Of a DNA stretch of 64,000 bases, positions 51,545-60,125 are shown in pieces. Position numbers and translations under genes: made by a program. Under the pieces are notes generated by a model. The model made no database searches. It saw nothing but the letters and a program-made list of their open reading frames with translations, and was not told where the DNA came from. Positions within the stretch are counted from its first letter, which is position 1. Each line of letters starts with the position of its first letter. This DNA is from Streptomyces mobaraensis (GTDB taxonomy: Bacteria; Actinomycetota; Actinomycetes; Streptomycetales; Streptomycetaceae): positions 7,564,001 to 7,628,000 of the forward strand of contig NZ_CP083590.1 in assembly GCF_020099395.1 (NCBI RefSeq). The letters run 5' to 3'.

Positions 51545-52054
51545 GGTGCTCGATTCCGATCATGAGCCTGGGGAATGTCATCCCGCCCTCGGAGAGCGGC
51601 GACTGTCACCGTAGGGGCCGGAATGTGGCTTGATCCGCTCGGAAGCGAGTGCTGATCACGGCCGTTCCCGCGCCAGGACCGATGTCACCTCGTCGGCCGT
51701 GCCGTCCAGCCTCACCCCGAAGACAACTGCTGGGCTGTGACGTCACAAGGCGACGTAAGGGCTCCCATCTCGCGATGGTGTGCCGACGCTGTCGGAGCCT
51801 CCGGCGGGCGGCAGCGGTTCCAGCCCGGCTCCCTCGCCTTCCCCACGCTCGCCGCGGTGACGGCACAGCCCATCAGGCGCACCGGTGCGCTGACCGACGG
51901 TGCAGTGCACTCCCGCCCCGTCCGCAACCGTCTCCCTCCGCCCGGGCTGCGGCATCCAGTGCACGGCCGCGATGCGCACCCGGTGCGGGCGGTGCAGGGC
52001 ATCGAGCGTGCACAAGGGTGGAAACCGCCCTTTGACGTGGGCGTGGCTATGTGA
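51545..52054. other. Intergenic, 510 bp
   Basis: Two overlapping open frames of 90-105 codons, one on each strand, cross 51737-52054, but neither shows domain-like content or a strong ribosome site. TGACGTCACA at about 51737 contains the palindrome TGACGTCA. I call no gene here. Confidence 0.4.
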
Positions 52055-52519
52055 TCACGGCGTCTGGCCGCCGCCCGGGCCGTCGGCGAGCACGACGGCG
52101 GCTGTGATGCGCTTGCCCACGGGTTCGCGGTGCATCGCGAAGCTCCGGCAGACCGCCATGACGATTTCCAGGCCATGCTGACCGATCCGTTCCGCGTCGG
52201 GAGCGCCTACCGACGGCAGCCCCGGTTCGCTGTCCCACACGGTCACCTCGACGGCGCCCTCGTCGACCTCCAGCGATAGCAGGCACGGTCCCGGGGCGTA
52301 TTTGCGCGCGTTGGTCACCAGCTCGCTCACCACCAGCAGCACCATGCCCATCGCCCGCTCGGACACCGGCAAGCCGTGCACCGCCTGCACGTCCGTCAGA
52401 AAGGAACGAGCGAGATCACGGGCTTGGCCGATCTCGGTGTCCGCTTCGAACGCGGCAGCCACCGACGGCACCACACCGGCCACAGCCTGCCAACCCTCAT
52501 CCTCCACTGCCTGACCCAT
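52055..52519 (-). CDS. RsbW-like ATP-binding regulatory protein (HATPase_c_2)
   Basis: The 154-residue protein has the GHKL anti-sigma-type ATP lid: N box ELVTNARKYAPGP near 66-78, G1 box VWDSEPGLP and G2 box GQHGLEIVMAVC. Many such stand-alone serine kinases/ATPases occur in Streptomyces, acting as anti-sigma or anti-anti-sigma kinases in the cytosol. No sigma or STAS partner gene adjoins it. GTG/ATG start at 52519 gives an N-terminus VAAAFEADTEIGQARDLARS of family type. Confidence 0.88.
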   Translation of the reverse strand: MGQAVEDEGWQAVAGVVPSVAAAFEADTEIGQARDLARSFLTDVQAVHGLPVSERAMGMVLLVVSELVTNARKYAPGPCLLSLEVDEGAVEVTVWDSEPGLPSVGAPDAERIGQHGLEIVMAVCRSFAMHREPVGKRITAAVVLADGPGGGQTP

Positions 52520-52994
52520 ACGGCCCTACCAGATCCCCGCGCCACCCGGCTGACGGAAACCGGATACCCCCGGAACCCCCCCACAGCCCCATCAACGAGT
52601 GACGCGGAGGCCCGTGGCACCCAGATGTTCAGAACCAGCCAACAAAATCCCCGACAGCGTCACCCACGGAGAGCTGTGCGTAGATGTACGGGCCTTGACA
52701 GTGGAGTCATCTGCTGGCGGTTTTCGGGGTGGGGGGGCGTGTGGCCGGGCGACGCGCGGGAGTTGCGTGGTCTCGGAGGCGCCCGCGGGACGGGCGAGAC
52801 GTCGCTGCCGGCACCCGCTGTGCGGGATCGACCGTGAAGTTCCGGTCACCCCCCCCGCCCCGCGGAACCGTTCTTTCGCACAGGCCAGAGCAGGTGTTCG
52901 CTGCCGGGTTGATCAGTGTTGCGAAGGTCCAGCGACGGAATGCCTGGCGGTACTGCGTGCGCGGCGAGGCGTCGCATCGGGGAACGGGCACCGG
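52520..52994. other. Intergenic, 475 bp
   Basis: No gene is supported. A run of C or G (52731-52738 and 52848-52857) and shadow frames only. It leads into the relaxase remnant, whose missing N-terminus may once have extended here. Confidence 0.35.
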
Positions 52995-53517
52995 GTGGCC
53001 GACTGGTCGCTGAAGGACACCCAGGAGATGGCCGGGCGGCCGCCCGGGGCGTGGAGGGGCCGCGGCCTGCCCGTGTTTGTCCTCACGGACGGACAGGTGG
53101 TGACGGAACGGCAGACGAAGCTGGTGTCCGGGGAAGGCCGGCACCCGGACGCCGACCGCATGAAGCGCGAGCTCCTGGACGGAGGTCTTGCATGAGCACT
53201 GTCTGATCGCCAACCGGGTACAGCGCGCGGATGGCTTCTGGTACGCGCTGGACACGGTCCGGCTCTACAAGAACATCGTGGCGGCCGACCCGCTGTACAC
53301 CTTGGAGATGACCACCGAGGTGCGAGAAGCCGGGTCGGCGACCGCGCCCCGGGAGGTGACGCCGGGCCTGCGCCCGGTGACGGAGATGGCCGGCGTCGGC
53401 TCCGAGCTCATCGACTGGTCCTCCACCCGCCGCCGCCGGATCGAAGGCGTCCTCGAGGGCATCACCGACGACTACGTGAAGAAGTACGGCCGGCTGCCCG
53501 GAGAGCGCGCCCGCTAG
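52995..53517 (+). pseudogene. MobF (TrwC-type) relaxase remnant, two frames
   Basis: Frame one, 52995-53195, reads DTQEMAGRPPGAWRGRGL and EGRHPDADRMKRELLDGG, matching the N-terminal GxPPGxWxGxG and HPDAD stretches of actinobacterial MobF relaxases. Frame two, from 53188, opens LHEHCLIANRVQRADGFWYA (the HxH metal-binding strand) and ends GSELIDWSSTRRRRIEGVLE then KKYGRLPGERAR before a stop. The segment between, with the rest of the N-terminal catalytic core, is deleted, and the helicase half is absent. It is a fossil of a conjugative plasmid or integrative element. Confidence 0.8.
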
Positions 53518-53827
53518 ACCAGCTGCTCGCTGATGGCCCGTCCCCGCGCTCCTGAAGTTCGGGCAGCGGATCGTCGACGGGCTCCTTCAGCCGCTCCGCT
53601 TCGTTCCCGCGCGTGTGGATCGCGGGTGTGCTTGTTCTGCCGTCTGCGCAAGTAGCGGCGGTTGCGGCGCGGGGGGTGCGGCTTGTCGCCGCCGAGAGAG
53701 TCCGGCCGGGTGCGGGGGAGCTCCCATTTCTCGTTCGTGGGATCTCCCGAACCCGAGGTGGCCGCATGATCCGCCGCGCGGGCGCCGGCCGTTGCGGACG
53801 CGCGACGACCGTCGGGAGTGTCGGTGC
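53518..53827. other. Intergenic, 310 bp
   Basis: No gene supported; only shadow frames. It lies between the relaxase remnant and the 3' end of the MarR gene. Confidence 0.4.
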
Positions 53828-54343
53828 CTACCGGGGCCTCCCTTTCGCCATGCCCCGGTAGCCGGGGTGCACGCCAGGTGTGAGGCCCTGTCGCGCGGCC
53901 ACGCGTTCGAGGAGTGCGGTAAGGGTGGCGCGCTCCTCCGCGTCCAGGCCGGCGCAGATGTCGGCCTCGTGCTCCGCGGCCACCTCGCCAATCTCCTCCA
54001 GCATCCGCCGGCCGCCGGGGGAGAGGTGCAGCGCGTGGTTGCGGCGGTCCTCGGTGCTGCGCCGCCGCTCGACGAGCCCCTTGCCGTCCAGGTGGTCGAC
54101 GAGGGTCACGACTCGGCTGGGCACCACGCCCAGGTCCGCCGCGAGCGCCCGCTGACTGAGCCCGGGGCGGTTGGCGATCATGCGCAGCAGCCCGACGTCC
54201 GGCGGGGTGAGGCCGAGGGCGGCGACGCGTTCGCCGAAGCGGCCCGCCGCGTGCGCCCCGATCTGGGCCAGGAGAAAGGCCGTGCCGCGGGGGTGAGTTG
54301 AAGCCCTGCCGGGTTCCTCGCTCGGTTGCCTTGTCGTGCTCAC
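53828..54343 (-). CDS. MarR family transcriptional regulator
   Basis: About 171 residues with the MarR winged helix: LGLTPPDVGLLRMIANRPGL then SQRALAADLGVVPSRVVTLV, DHLDGKGLVERRRSTEDRRN (the wing, with the typical DRR), and a long C-terminal dimerisation helix. GTG at 54343 is chosen; GTG at 54361 is an alternative. Neither has a ribosome site, so a leaderless message is likely. It is divergent from an SDR gene across a perfect inverted repeat (54364-54389), the probable operator. Confidence 0.9.
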   Translation of the reverse strand: MSTTRQPSEEPGRASTHPRGTAFLLAQIGAHAAGRFGERVAALGLTPPDVGLLRMIANRPGLSQRALAADLGVVPSRVVTLVDHLDGKGLVERRRSTEDRRNHALHLSPGGRRMLEEIGEVAAEHEADICAGLDAEERATLTALLERVAARQGLTPGVHPGYRGMAKGRPR

Positions 54344-54363
54344 GGGGCTATCGTACGCCACCA

Positions 54364-54389
54364 GAACGATTCAGCTGTATGAATCGTTC
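54364..54389. promoter_or_regulatory. MarR operator, perfect inverted repeat
   Basis: Arms GAACGATTCA (54364-54373) and TGAATCGTTC (54380-54389) are exact reverse complements separated by six bases. The site lies between divergent MarR and SDR genes, close to both starts, as expected for a MarR repressor controlling itself and the SDR/membrane protein/hydrolase operon. Confidence 0.85.
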
Positions 54390-54399
54390 AGTAGAGAGA

Positions 54400-55257
54400 A
54401 TGGATTGCGCTGTGTCATCCCGATCTCCTTCGGCCTCCCCGGCCCCGCTCAGCCCCAGCCCCATCTCCAACTCCAGTCCCCATCCCCATCCCGGCCCCGG
54501 GTCCCGTTCCGGACTCGCGGGCAAGGCCGCCCTCGTCACCGGCGGCTCGGGCGGCATCGGCGCCGCCACCTGCCGGGCCCTCGCCGCGCACGGCGCGCGG
54601 GTCGCCGTCACCGGCAGGAACGCGGCCGCCGTCGCCGCGGTCGTCACCTCGATCGCCGAAGGCGGCGGGCAGGCCCTGGCCGCTCCCGCCGACGTCACCG
54701 ACCCCGCCGCCGTCGACCGGCTCCGCGCCCGAGTGGAGGGCGAGTTCGGCCCGGTGGAGATCCTCGCCCCCTTCGCGGGCGGCCAGGGCGGCCCCGTACC
54801 CACCGCGGAACTTGACCCGGACCGCTGGCGCTCCGTCATCGAATCCGACCTCACCTCGGTCTTCCTGACCGTCTCGGCGTTCCTGCCCGGCATGATCGAA
54901 AAGGGCTCCGGCGCCGTCGTCCTGATGTCCTCCACCGCGGGGCGCGTCCCGGGCGGTGCGAACATCGCGTACGCCGTCGCCAAGGCGGGGGTGGTGATGT
55001 TCGCGAAGCACCTGGCGGCCGAGGTCGGCCGGCACGGCGTCCGCGTCAACTGCCTCGCACCCTCCGCCGTACCGAACGACCGCATGCGGCGGGAGACGAC
55101 CGACGGGCAGCGGGCCGCACTCGCCGCCGGGTTCCCGCTTGGCCGCCTCGGGCGGTCCGACGACATCGCCGAGGCCGTTCTCTACCTCGCCTCCGACGCC
55201 GCCTCCTGGGTCACCGGCGCCACCCTCGACCTGACCGGTGGGCGGGTGATCGCATGA
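54400..55257 (+). CDS. SDR family oxidoreductase
   Basis: About 285 residues; classical SDR with TGGSGGIG (47-54), catalytic Tyr191 and Lys195 (YAVAK), Ser near 178 (LMSSTAG) and the C-terminal VTGATLDLTGG. The usual NNAG motif is replaced by PFAGGQG (APFAGG), which is odd but seen in some quinone-reductase-like members. The first 40 residues are a Pro/Ser-rich tail (SPSASPAPLSPSPISNS), so the true start could be ATG 54400, GTG 54412 or ATG 54379. It is the first gene of a three-gene group under the MarR operator. Confidence 0.85.
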   Translation: MDCAVSSRSPSASPAPLSPSPISNSSPHPHPGPGSRSGLAGKAALVTGGSGGIGAATCRALAAHGARVAVTGRNAAAVAAVVTSIAEGGGQALAAPADVTDPAAVDRLRARVEGEFGPVEILAPFAGGQGGPVPTAELDPDRWRSVIESDLTSVFLTVSAFLPGMIEKGSGAVVLMSSTAGRVPGGANIAYAVAKAGVVMFAKHLAAEVGRHGVRVNCLAPSAVPNDRMRRETTDGQRAALAAGFPLGRLGRSDDIAEAVLYLASDAASWVTGATLDLTGGRVIA

Positions 55258-56018
55258 GCACCGCCGTCACCGCGGCCGCGACCCGCGCGTCCAGCGCCCC
55301 GCACCAGGGCGGGCCGCCGCCCGGAGCCGTCGCCACCGTCTTCGCCGCGCTCTTCGTGGCCGGGGTCGTTCTTACCGCCGTACTGTCCGGCGGCAGCCCC
55401 TTCCCCTCGCCCTTCGGGGACACCGACTCGATCGTGGCCTACTTCCGCGACCACGACGACGCCGTACGGTTCGGGGCCGCGCTCCAGTTCGCCGCCGCGA
55501 TGCCGCTCACCGTCTACGCCGCCACCGTCACCGCCCGTCTGCACCGGCTCGGCGTGCGGGCCCCCGGCGCGTTCATCGCCCTGGCCGGCGGACTGCTCGC
55601 GGCCGGCCTGCTGGTCTGCTCGGCGCTCGCGAGCTGGGTGCTCACCCGCCCCGAGGTCCTGGCGCAGCCCGGGCTCGTCCGAGCCCTGCACTACGTGGCG
55701 TTCGTCTCCGGCGGCCCCGGCCACGTCGCGCCGCTCGGCCTGCTCGTCGCCGGCATCGCCGTACCCGGGCTGCTCGCCCGGCTGCTGCCCCGCTGGTTCG
55801 CGTACGCCGGGCTGGTCATCGCCGCCGTCGCCCAACTCGGCGTGCTCGTCCTGCTCGCCGAGGACACGGCACCGCTGTTGCCGGCCGCCCGCTTCTCCGG
55901 CCTGATCTGGCTCGTGGCCGCCGGGTTCCTGCTGCCCCGGGAGCGTGCCCGCACCCAGGCGCCCACACCGGCTCGTACCGCGTCCGCACCGAGGAGTGCC
56001 CATGAACCCCGACCGTGA
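55254..56018 (+). CDS. DUF4386-type membrane protein
   Basis: The 254-residue protein has about six hydrophobic helices, beginning VATVFAALFVAGVVLTAVLS and including PGAFIALAGGLLAAGLLVCS, HVAPLGLLVAGIAVPGLLAR and a last SGLIWLVAAGFLLP, then a short basic tail. ATG at 55254 overlaps the SDR stop (ATGA). Function unknown; family members are small multi-pass proteins. Coupled to the SDR and the GDSL hydrolase, whose start lies 17 bp inside its 3' end. Confidence 0.82.
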   Translation: MSTAVTAAATRASSAPHQGGPPPGAVATVFAALFVAGVVLTAVLSGGSPFPSPFGDTDSIVAYFRDHDDAVRFGAALQFAAAMPLTVYAATVTARLHRLGVRAPGAFIALAGGLLAAGLLVCSALASWVLTRPEVLAQPGLVRALHYVAFVSGGPGHVAPLGLLVAGIAVPGLLARLLPRWFAYAGLVIAAVAQLGVLVLLAEDTAPLLPAARFSGLIWLVAAGFLLPRERARTQAPTPARTASAPRSAHEPRP

Positions 56019-56796
56019 GACCGCCGCCCACGAGGCGCTCACCGCCAAACTCGTCCGCTTCCAGCGCCCCGAACGCGACCTCCCGTACCTCACCGGCCTC
56101 GACGAGGACCGTGTCGCCGGGCTCTTCGGCCTGACGCCACCGGCGTACCGTGACCGGCTGGCGGCCCTCGACGCGCAGACCCGCACGGCGGCGGCGGTGC
56201 TCCGCGACGCACCGGGCACCGCCGGCCTGCCGGCCCGGCTGCCCTTCGCGCCGGGGCAGCGGATCGTCGCCCTCGGCGAGAGCACCACCGCCGACCGGCT
56301 CTCCTGGCTGGAGATCCTGCGGCACCTGCTGCCCGACGGCGTCGCCGTCACCAACCTCGCCGTCTCCGGCTCCACCACCACCCAGGCCCTGGCCCAGGCC
56401 CCGGCCCTCACCCGGCTCCGGCCCGGCTGGGTACTGTGCCTGCTCGGCACCAACGACGCCCGGCGCACCGGTCCGGCCACCCTCGTCAGCGCCTCCGAGA
56501 CCCGGCGCAACCTGGCGGCCCTGCGCGAACTCACCGACGCCCGCTGGGTCTGGCTCACCCCGACACCGGTCGACGAGAAGCGGGTCGCGTCCTTCGAGCC
56601 CTTCCGCAGGGCGGGACTGACATGGGCCGGCAAGGACGTCGACGCCATCACCGCGTACCTCCTCGAACGCCCGGAACCGGCGGTCGACACCCGCCCGGCG
56701 GTCACCGGCCGTCACCTCGACGACGGCGTCCACATCACCCTCGACGGCCAACGCGAGATCACCGCCGCGGTCCTCCGCCTCCTCGCGGAGCTCTGA
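56002..56796 (+). CDS. SGNH/GDSL-type hydrolase
   Basis: The 264-residue protein has block I as ALGESTT (Ser nucleophile), Gly in VSGSTTTQ, LGTND (Asn) and the final DGVHIT (Asp/His). The N-terminal 80 residues, TAAHEALTAKLVRFQRPERD onward, are an added helical region. No signal peptide, so a cytosolic esterase acting on small esters, with MarR-controlled neighbours suggesting xenobiotic or lipid handling. ATG at 56002 follows GAGGAG and overlaps the upstream membrane protein gene. Confidence 0.87.
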   Translation: MNPDRETAAHEALTAKLVRFQRPERDLPYLTGLDEDRVAGLFGLTPPAYRDRLAALDAQTRTAAAVLRDAPGTAGLPARLPFAPGQRIVALGESTTADRLSWLEILRHLLPDGVAVTNLAVSGSTTTQALAQAPALTRLRPGWVLCLLGTNDARRTGPATLVSASETRRNLAALRELTDARWVWLTPTPVDEKRVASFEPFRRAGLTWAGKDVDAITAYLLERPEPAVDTRPAVTGRHLDDGVHITLDGQREITAAVLRLLAEL

Positions 56797-57011
56797 CTGC
56801 GTGGCACTCATGGTGCGTTCCACCTGGAGGTGCGCGGCACCGCCCACACCGAGTAGAGAGGGGAAGGCATCGCCAGGCGCAGGTGGAGTCCGCCCGATGC
56901 GCACCACCAGGCGGGGGAGTGCGTTGCATCGCGCGCAACTCAACGCATCGTGCGCGCGCCGGTTCGCACACCCGTGCGCCGTAGTCCCGGGCATCTGGTG
57001 CCTGTGGCGCG
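56797..57011. other. Intergenic, 215 bp
   Basis: No gene is supported. GTTGC-atcgcgc-GCAAC is a short inverted repeat at about 56923-56939, followed by a second GCATCG-type element; a regulatory role is possible but unproven. Confidence 0.35.
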
Positions 57012-57191
57012 CTACCCGTGCGGGCGGCACAGGTTCTCCTCGGCCGACAGCAGCCCGAGCACGGCGTGCTCCTGGTGGTGGGCGTGCCGGCGCTCCGCCA
57101 GGGCCCGGTCGTGGACAGGGCCAAGCCCCCGTGCTGTCTCTGCGGTCAAGCCGACGGCAGCGAAGTCGCCGGCGGCCTGGAGGAGCCCCAT
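57012..57191 (-). CDS. Small hypothetical ORF (59 aa)
   Basis: From ATG 57191 the product reads MGLLQAAGDFAAVGLTAETA then RGLGPVHDRALAERRHAHHQ and EHAVLGLLSAEENLCRPHG, all helical and natural-looking. It starts 58 bp past the stop of the methyltransferase on the same strand. There is no good ribosome site, and the frame stays open upstream, so it may be the C-terminal relic of a longer gene. No family recognised. Confidence 0.3.
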   Translation of the reverse strand: MGLLQAAGDFAAVGLTAETARGLGPVHDRALAERRHAHHQEHAVLGLLSAEENLCRPHG

Positions 57192-57248
57192 CGCGATGTC
57201 GTGGAAACGCGGGCCGCCGACGGGGTCAGATGGCGGCGCCCTCGTCGC

Positions 57249-58049
57249 TTACCGGACGGTGGCGGAGGTGAGGAAGTAGGTGACGGAGTACAGGAACTGG
57301 CTGCCCTCGATCGCCTTGTCGAGGAGCGTGTTGAACCGCTGGGCCTCGGACCGGTCGAGGTGGCCAAGGTCGGCGAAGACCTCGGCCCAGCTGCGGATGC
57401 CCATCGTGTCGTCGACGGTGCTCTTGTCGCGGACGAGGAGAGTACGCGGCTCGACCTCGACGTCGAGCAGACCACGCGCGGTGAGCAGGCCGGGAACGCG
57501 TCGGGCGAAGGTGCCGTGTTGGACACTGACCCTCTGGCGCAGGTCCAGGATCTCCGCGGCCAGCTGGTGGTCCTCGATGTTCAGAGCCTGCGTCGCCGTG
57601 TCCGGGTCGCAGATGACGATGCGACCTCCCGGGCGGACGACGCGCAGCATCTCGTCCAGCGCCTGGCCGGGGCCTTGGACGTGTTGGAGGACACGGTCCG
57701 CCCACGCTCCGTCGAACGCCCCGTCTTTGAACGGAAGACGACGGCTGTCGGCAACGGCCAACCGCCGGAGGCCGGCGCGCTTCATTTCGGCGCACATGGT
57801 CTGGGACAGGTCGCAGGCGACGGCCTCGGCGCCGGTCTCGGCTTCGAGTTCGCGCACGGCATCCCCGGTGCCGGCCCCGACGTCGAGAAACCGCCGGCCG
57901 GGCTGCGCCCGAAGCAGACCGCGCAGACGCTGCTTGTAGGAGACGAAGAACGACTCGGCCCTCAGGCGGTGCAGCGTGGTGACCAGCCGCCCGGGGTCGG
58001 GGTGCGCGTCGATGTCGGAGAAGGCATGCGGCACATAAAAGTCGCCCAT
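57249..58049 (-). CDS. Class I SAM-dependent methyltransferase
   Basis: The 266-residue methyltransferase has SAM motif I FLDVGAGTGDAVRELE near residue 53-68, the acidic end of strand 2 VACDLSQTM, post-I VADSRRLPFKDGAFDGAWAD and motif III RVVRPGGRIVICDPD. It resembles Methyltransf_11/25 enzymes acting on small molecules. The C-terminal part (residues 200-266) with YSVTYFLTSATVR is typical for that family. Substrate unknown. ATG at 58049. Confidence 0.9.
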   Translation of the reverse strand: MGDFYVPHAFSDIDAHPDPGRLVTTLHRLRAESFFVSYKQRLRGLLRAQPGRRFLDVGAGTGDAVRELEAETGAEAVACDLSQTMCAEMKRAGLRRLAVADSRRLPFKDGAFDGAWADRVLQHVQGPGQALDEMLRVVRPGGRIVICDPDTATQALNIEDHQLAAEILDLRQRVSVQHGTFARRVPGLLTARGLLDVEVEPRTLLVRDKSTVDDTMGIRSWAEVFADLGHLDRSEAQRFNTLLDKAIEGSQFLYSVTYFLTSATVR

Positions 58050-58125
58050 GGACGGAGCCTACGGCTCGCGGGCGTGCCGTGCGGACGAATTCGCTCAGCC
58101 AGGAGGGCGGTCGTGCCGCCGGCGC

Positions 58126-58168
58126 GAAAGGCCCCGGCGGGGGCCCGCAGCGCGCTGCGGGGCCTTTC
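58126..58168 (-). terminator. Strong hairpin terminator after DUF5954 gene
   Basis: GAAAGGCCCCG (58126-58136) and CGGGGCCTTTC (58158-58168) form an 11-bp perfect stem; inside the loop GCAGCGCGCTGC is itself a perfect palindrome. The hairpin is 36 bp past the stop of the minus-strand DUF5954 gene and upstream of the methyltransferase, so it separates the two transcripts. No long U tract, as usual in Streptomyces. Confidence 0.7.
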
Positions 58169-58203
58169 GTTCAGCGCCTCGTCCGTCGCCTACGCCGGTG
58201 ATG

Positions 58204-59298
58204 TCAGTCTTCGTTGGCGTCATCGTCGTAGTGCACGTTGCCGTCTTCGTCGAGGTAGGGGTGGATCTGCGCGGGAGGGTGGCCGTCGGTGTCGGAGGGG
58301 CGTGGCCCTTCGGGCCCGTCGGGGCCCCAGCGCAGGAGTCGGCGGGCGCGGCAGATCCGGTAGACGGTGCCGCCGGCCTCGAGCTGGTTGGCGCGTTCGG
58401 TCCGCAGCCGGTCGGCAGCCTGTGCGTACTCGGTCAGCTCTCCGGCCGCGGGGTCGGTTCCTTGCGCGGCGATCGCGCGGGCGTCGACCGTTCTGTCGTC
58501 GCAGTCCCAGGGGATGAGGCCGCGCCGGCGGGGCTCGAGCCAGGTCAGGGCGAAGTCCAGCGACTTGCGGGCGTCGTGGGCGGTGGCGTGCGGACCGCCG
58601 CTGGCCTTCCACCCCTGCCCGTCTTGCTCCACGATCCGGAAGACGGGGGGCAGCGGCATCACGTCCGGATGGGTCGTCAGCGCCCGCCGGGAGTCCCCGC
58701 GCACGTCCTCGGGGAAGCGGCCCCCGGCGTAGCCGAGATCGCGCAGCGCCAGCCGTTCCGCGGCCTGAAGGGGCGTGATCGGCGCGTCGGGGTCCAAGAC
58801 CAGGCCGTCATCGATGCGCGCGTCCCGGGCGCCGCGGTCCCAGTTGGGGACGGCGGGCTCGTAGTCGGTCGGCCGAGGCTGCTCAATCCCGTCGGGTCCC
58901 AGCCCCGTGTACTCCTCGGCCCGCACCACCCGGTAGCGGGTCCGCAGCACGGTGAGCTCATCGACGCGTTCGCTCTCCAGCCGGGCCACCGCCGCCAGCA
59001 GGGCCCGCCGCTCCATCACGTCCTTGGCCTCGTCCTTCGCCCGGAACCACAGCAGCGAGTTGAGGCCGTCCCGGGCCAGCTGCGGAAAGCCGTCCTGCAC
59101 CGCGATCACGACCCGCCACCGCTGTTCCTCGCCGGCATCCTGTGCGACGACCCCGAACAACGGCCCCCGCACCAGCACCGTGTCCACATCCAGCGCGGCG
59201 TCCAGTGCGTCGGCCTCCACGACCGCCTCCACCGGACCCTCCGGGTACCTGACCTTGATCGGCCGTACCCCGTCCGGCGTCGTCTCCCCATGACTCAT
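58204..59298 (-). CDS. DUF5954 family protein
   Basis: The 364-residue acidic protein begins MSHGETTPDGVRPIKVRYPE, with the start at ATG 59298 behind GGATGGGCG rather than the longer frame to 59331. It contains AVQDGFPQLARDGLNSLLWF, RYRVVRAEEYTGLGPDGIEQ (matching a second copy RICRARRLLRWGPDGPEGPR near the end), and a C-terminal acidic tail DEDGNVHYDDDANED. These two R-x-R-x-x-G-PDG-E-x-P repeats are characteristic of the Streptomyces DUF5954 family, whose function is unknown. Confidence 0.88.
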   Translation of the reverse strand: MSHGETTPDGVRPIKVRYPEGPVEAVVEADALDAALDVDTVLVRGPLFGVVAQDAGEEQRWRVVIAVQDGFPQLARDGLNSLLWFRAKDEAKDVMERRALLAAVARLESERVDELTVLRTRYRVVRAEEYTGLGPDGIEQPRPTDYEPAVPNWDRGARDARIDDGLVLDPDAPITPLQAAERLALRDLGYAGGRFPEDVRGDSRRALTTHPDVMPLPPVFRIVEQDGQGWKASGGPHATAHDARKSLDFALTWLEPRRRGLIPWDCDDRTVDARAIAAQGTDPAAGELTEYAQAADRLRTERANQLEAGGTVYRICRARRLLRWGPDGPEGPRPSDTDGHPPAQIHPYLDEDGNVHYDDDANED

Positions 59299-59521
59299 GC
59301 GCCCATCCTGCCGACCACAGCTTGAGCGCACGTGCGTTTCCTGATTCTCAGGACTGGGATGTGCCCGTGTGGGACGGTGGTGCCCCGCTTCCTCCCCCGC
59401 AGGCGGAGAGGCGCCATCGCTTCCGGCCGGTGTTCGTCGGGCCGGCTGCGGCTAAAGGGCGGCGAGAGCGGGGAGCGCCGGCCCTTCTCCACCGCGCGCA
59501 GCTGCCCCCAGCCGACCTCGG

Positions 59522-60110
59522 CGCGAGTGGCGGGCGGGGCCCGGGTGGCGGGTGGTCAGCAGCGCGGTACTCGGCGGTGGCATCGGTGAACGGTCCTGGG
59601 TCCTCAACGCCCAGGTCCCGCACGGCTACCGGCGCACCGACCCGGACCGGCACCTCGCCGCCCTGGCCTCCGGGGCGGGCGCGCGCGGGCCGGGCGTGGG
59701 TCTGCTCACGGCCGCGGACGTCCGGGCCCACGGCCACGCGCGCGACGGCGGGGCCGAGGCGGTCGTCACCGCGGGGCTTGGAGTGCGCGGCTGGGCCGCC
59801 GCACTGCCGACGGCACGACCGCCGCCCCCGGCCTGGCACCATCAACATCGTCCTCGCCGTCCCGGCCCCCCTGACCGACGCGGCACTGGTCAACGCCGTG
59901 GCCACGGCCACCGAGGCCAAGGTGCAAGCCCTGCTCGACGCCGGGTTCGACTGCTCCGGCACACCCACCGACGCGGTCTGCGTCGCCGCGCACGCTCCGC
60001 GCCCCGGCGAGGAACCCCACGCCTTCGCCGGCCCCCGATCTCTGTGGGGCTCCCGCCTCGCCCGAGCCGTCCACACCGCCGTCCGGGACGCAGCCGGGGC
60101 GCACTACTGA
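59522..60110 (+). pseudogene. cbiZ: CbiZ (adenosylcobinamide amidohydrolase), truncated and frameshifted
   Basis: First frame reads RVVSSAVLGGGIGERSWVLN then AQVPHGYRRTDPDRHLAALA and GGAEAVVTAGLGVRGWAAA, matching the core of CbiZ, the amidohydrolase used to salvage adenosylcobinamide in cobalamin metabolism. Near 59820 it switches to a second frame, GTINIVLAVPAPLTDAALVN then ATATEAKVQALLDAGFDCSG, running to the natural C-terminus at 60110. The gene's N-terminal part is missing or unrecognisable. A recent lesion is likely because both halves are otherwise well preserved. Confidence 0.8.
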
Positions 60111-60125
60111 GCTTGTGGGCGAGGT

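Noticed and set aside
51737..52054. 105-codon plus-strand frame and its 90-codon antisense partner
   Set aside because: Neither has a recognisable domain or ribosome site; cannot decide between them, so none called.
52695..52720. TTGACA-like promoter element
   Set aside because: No matching -10 element at 16-18 bp and no gene directly downstream.
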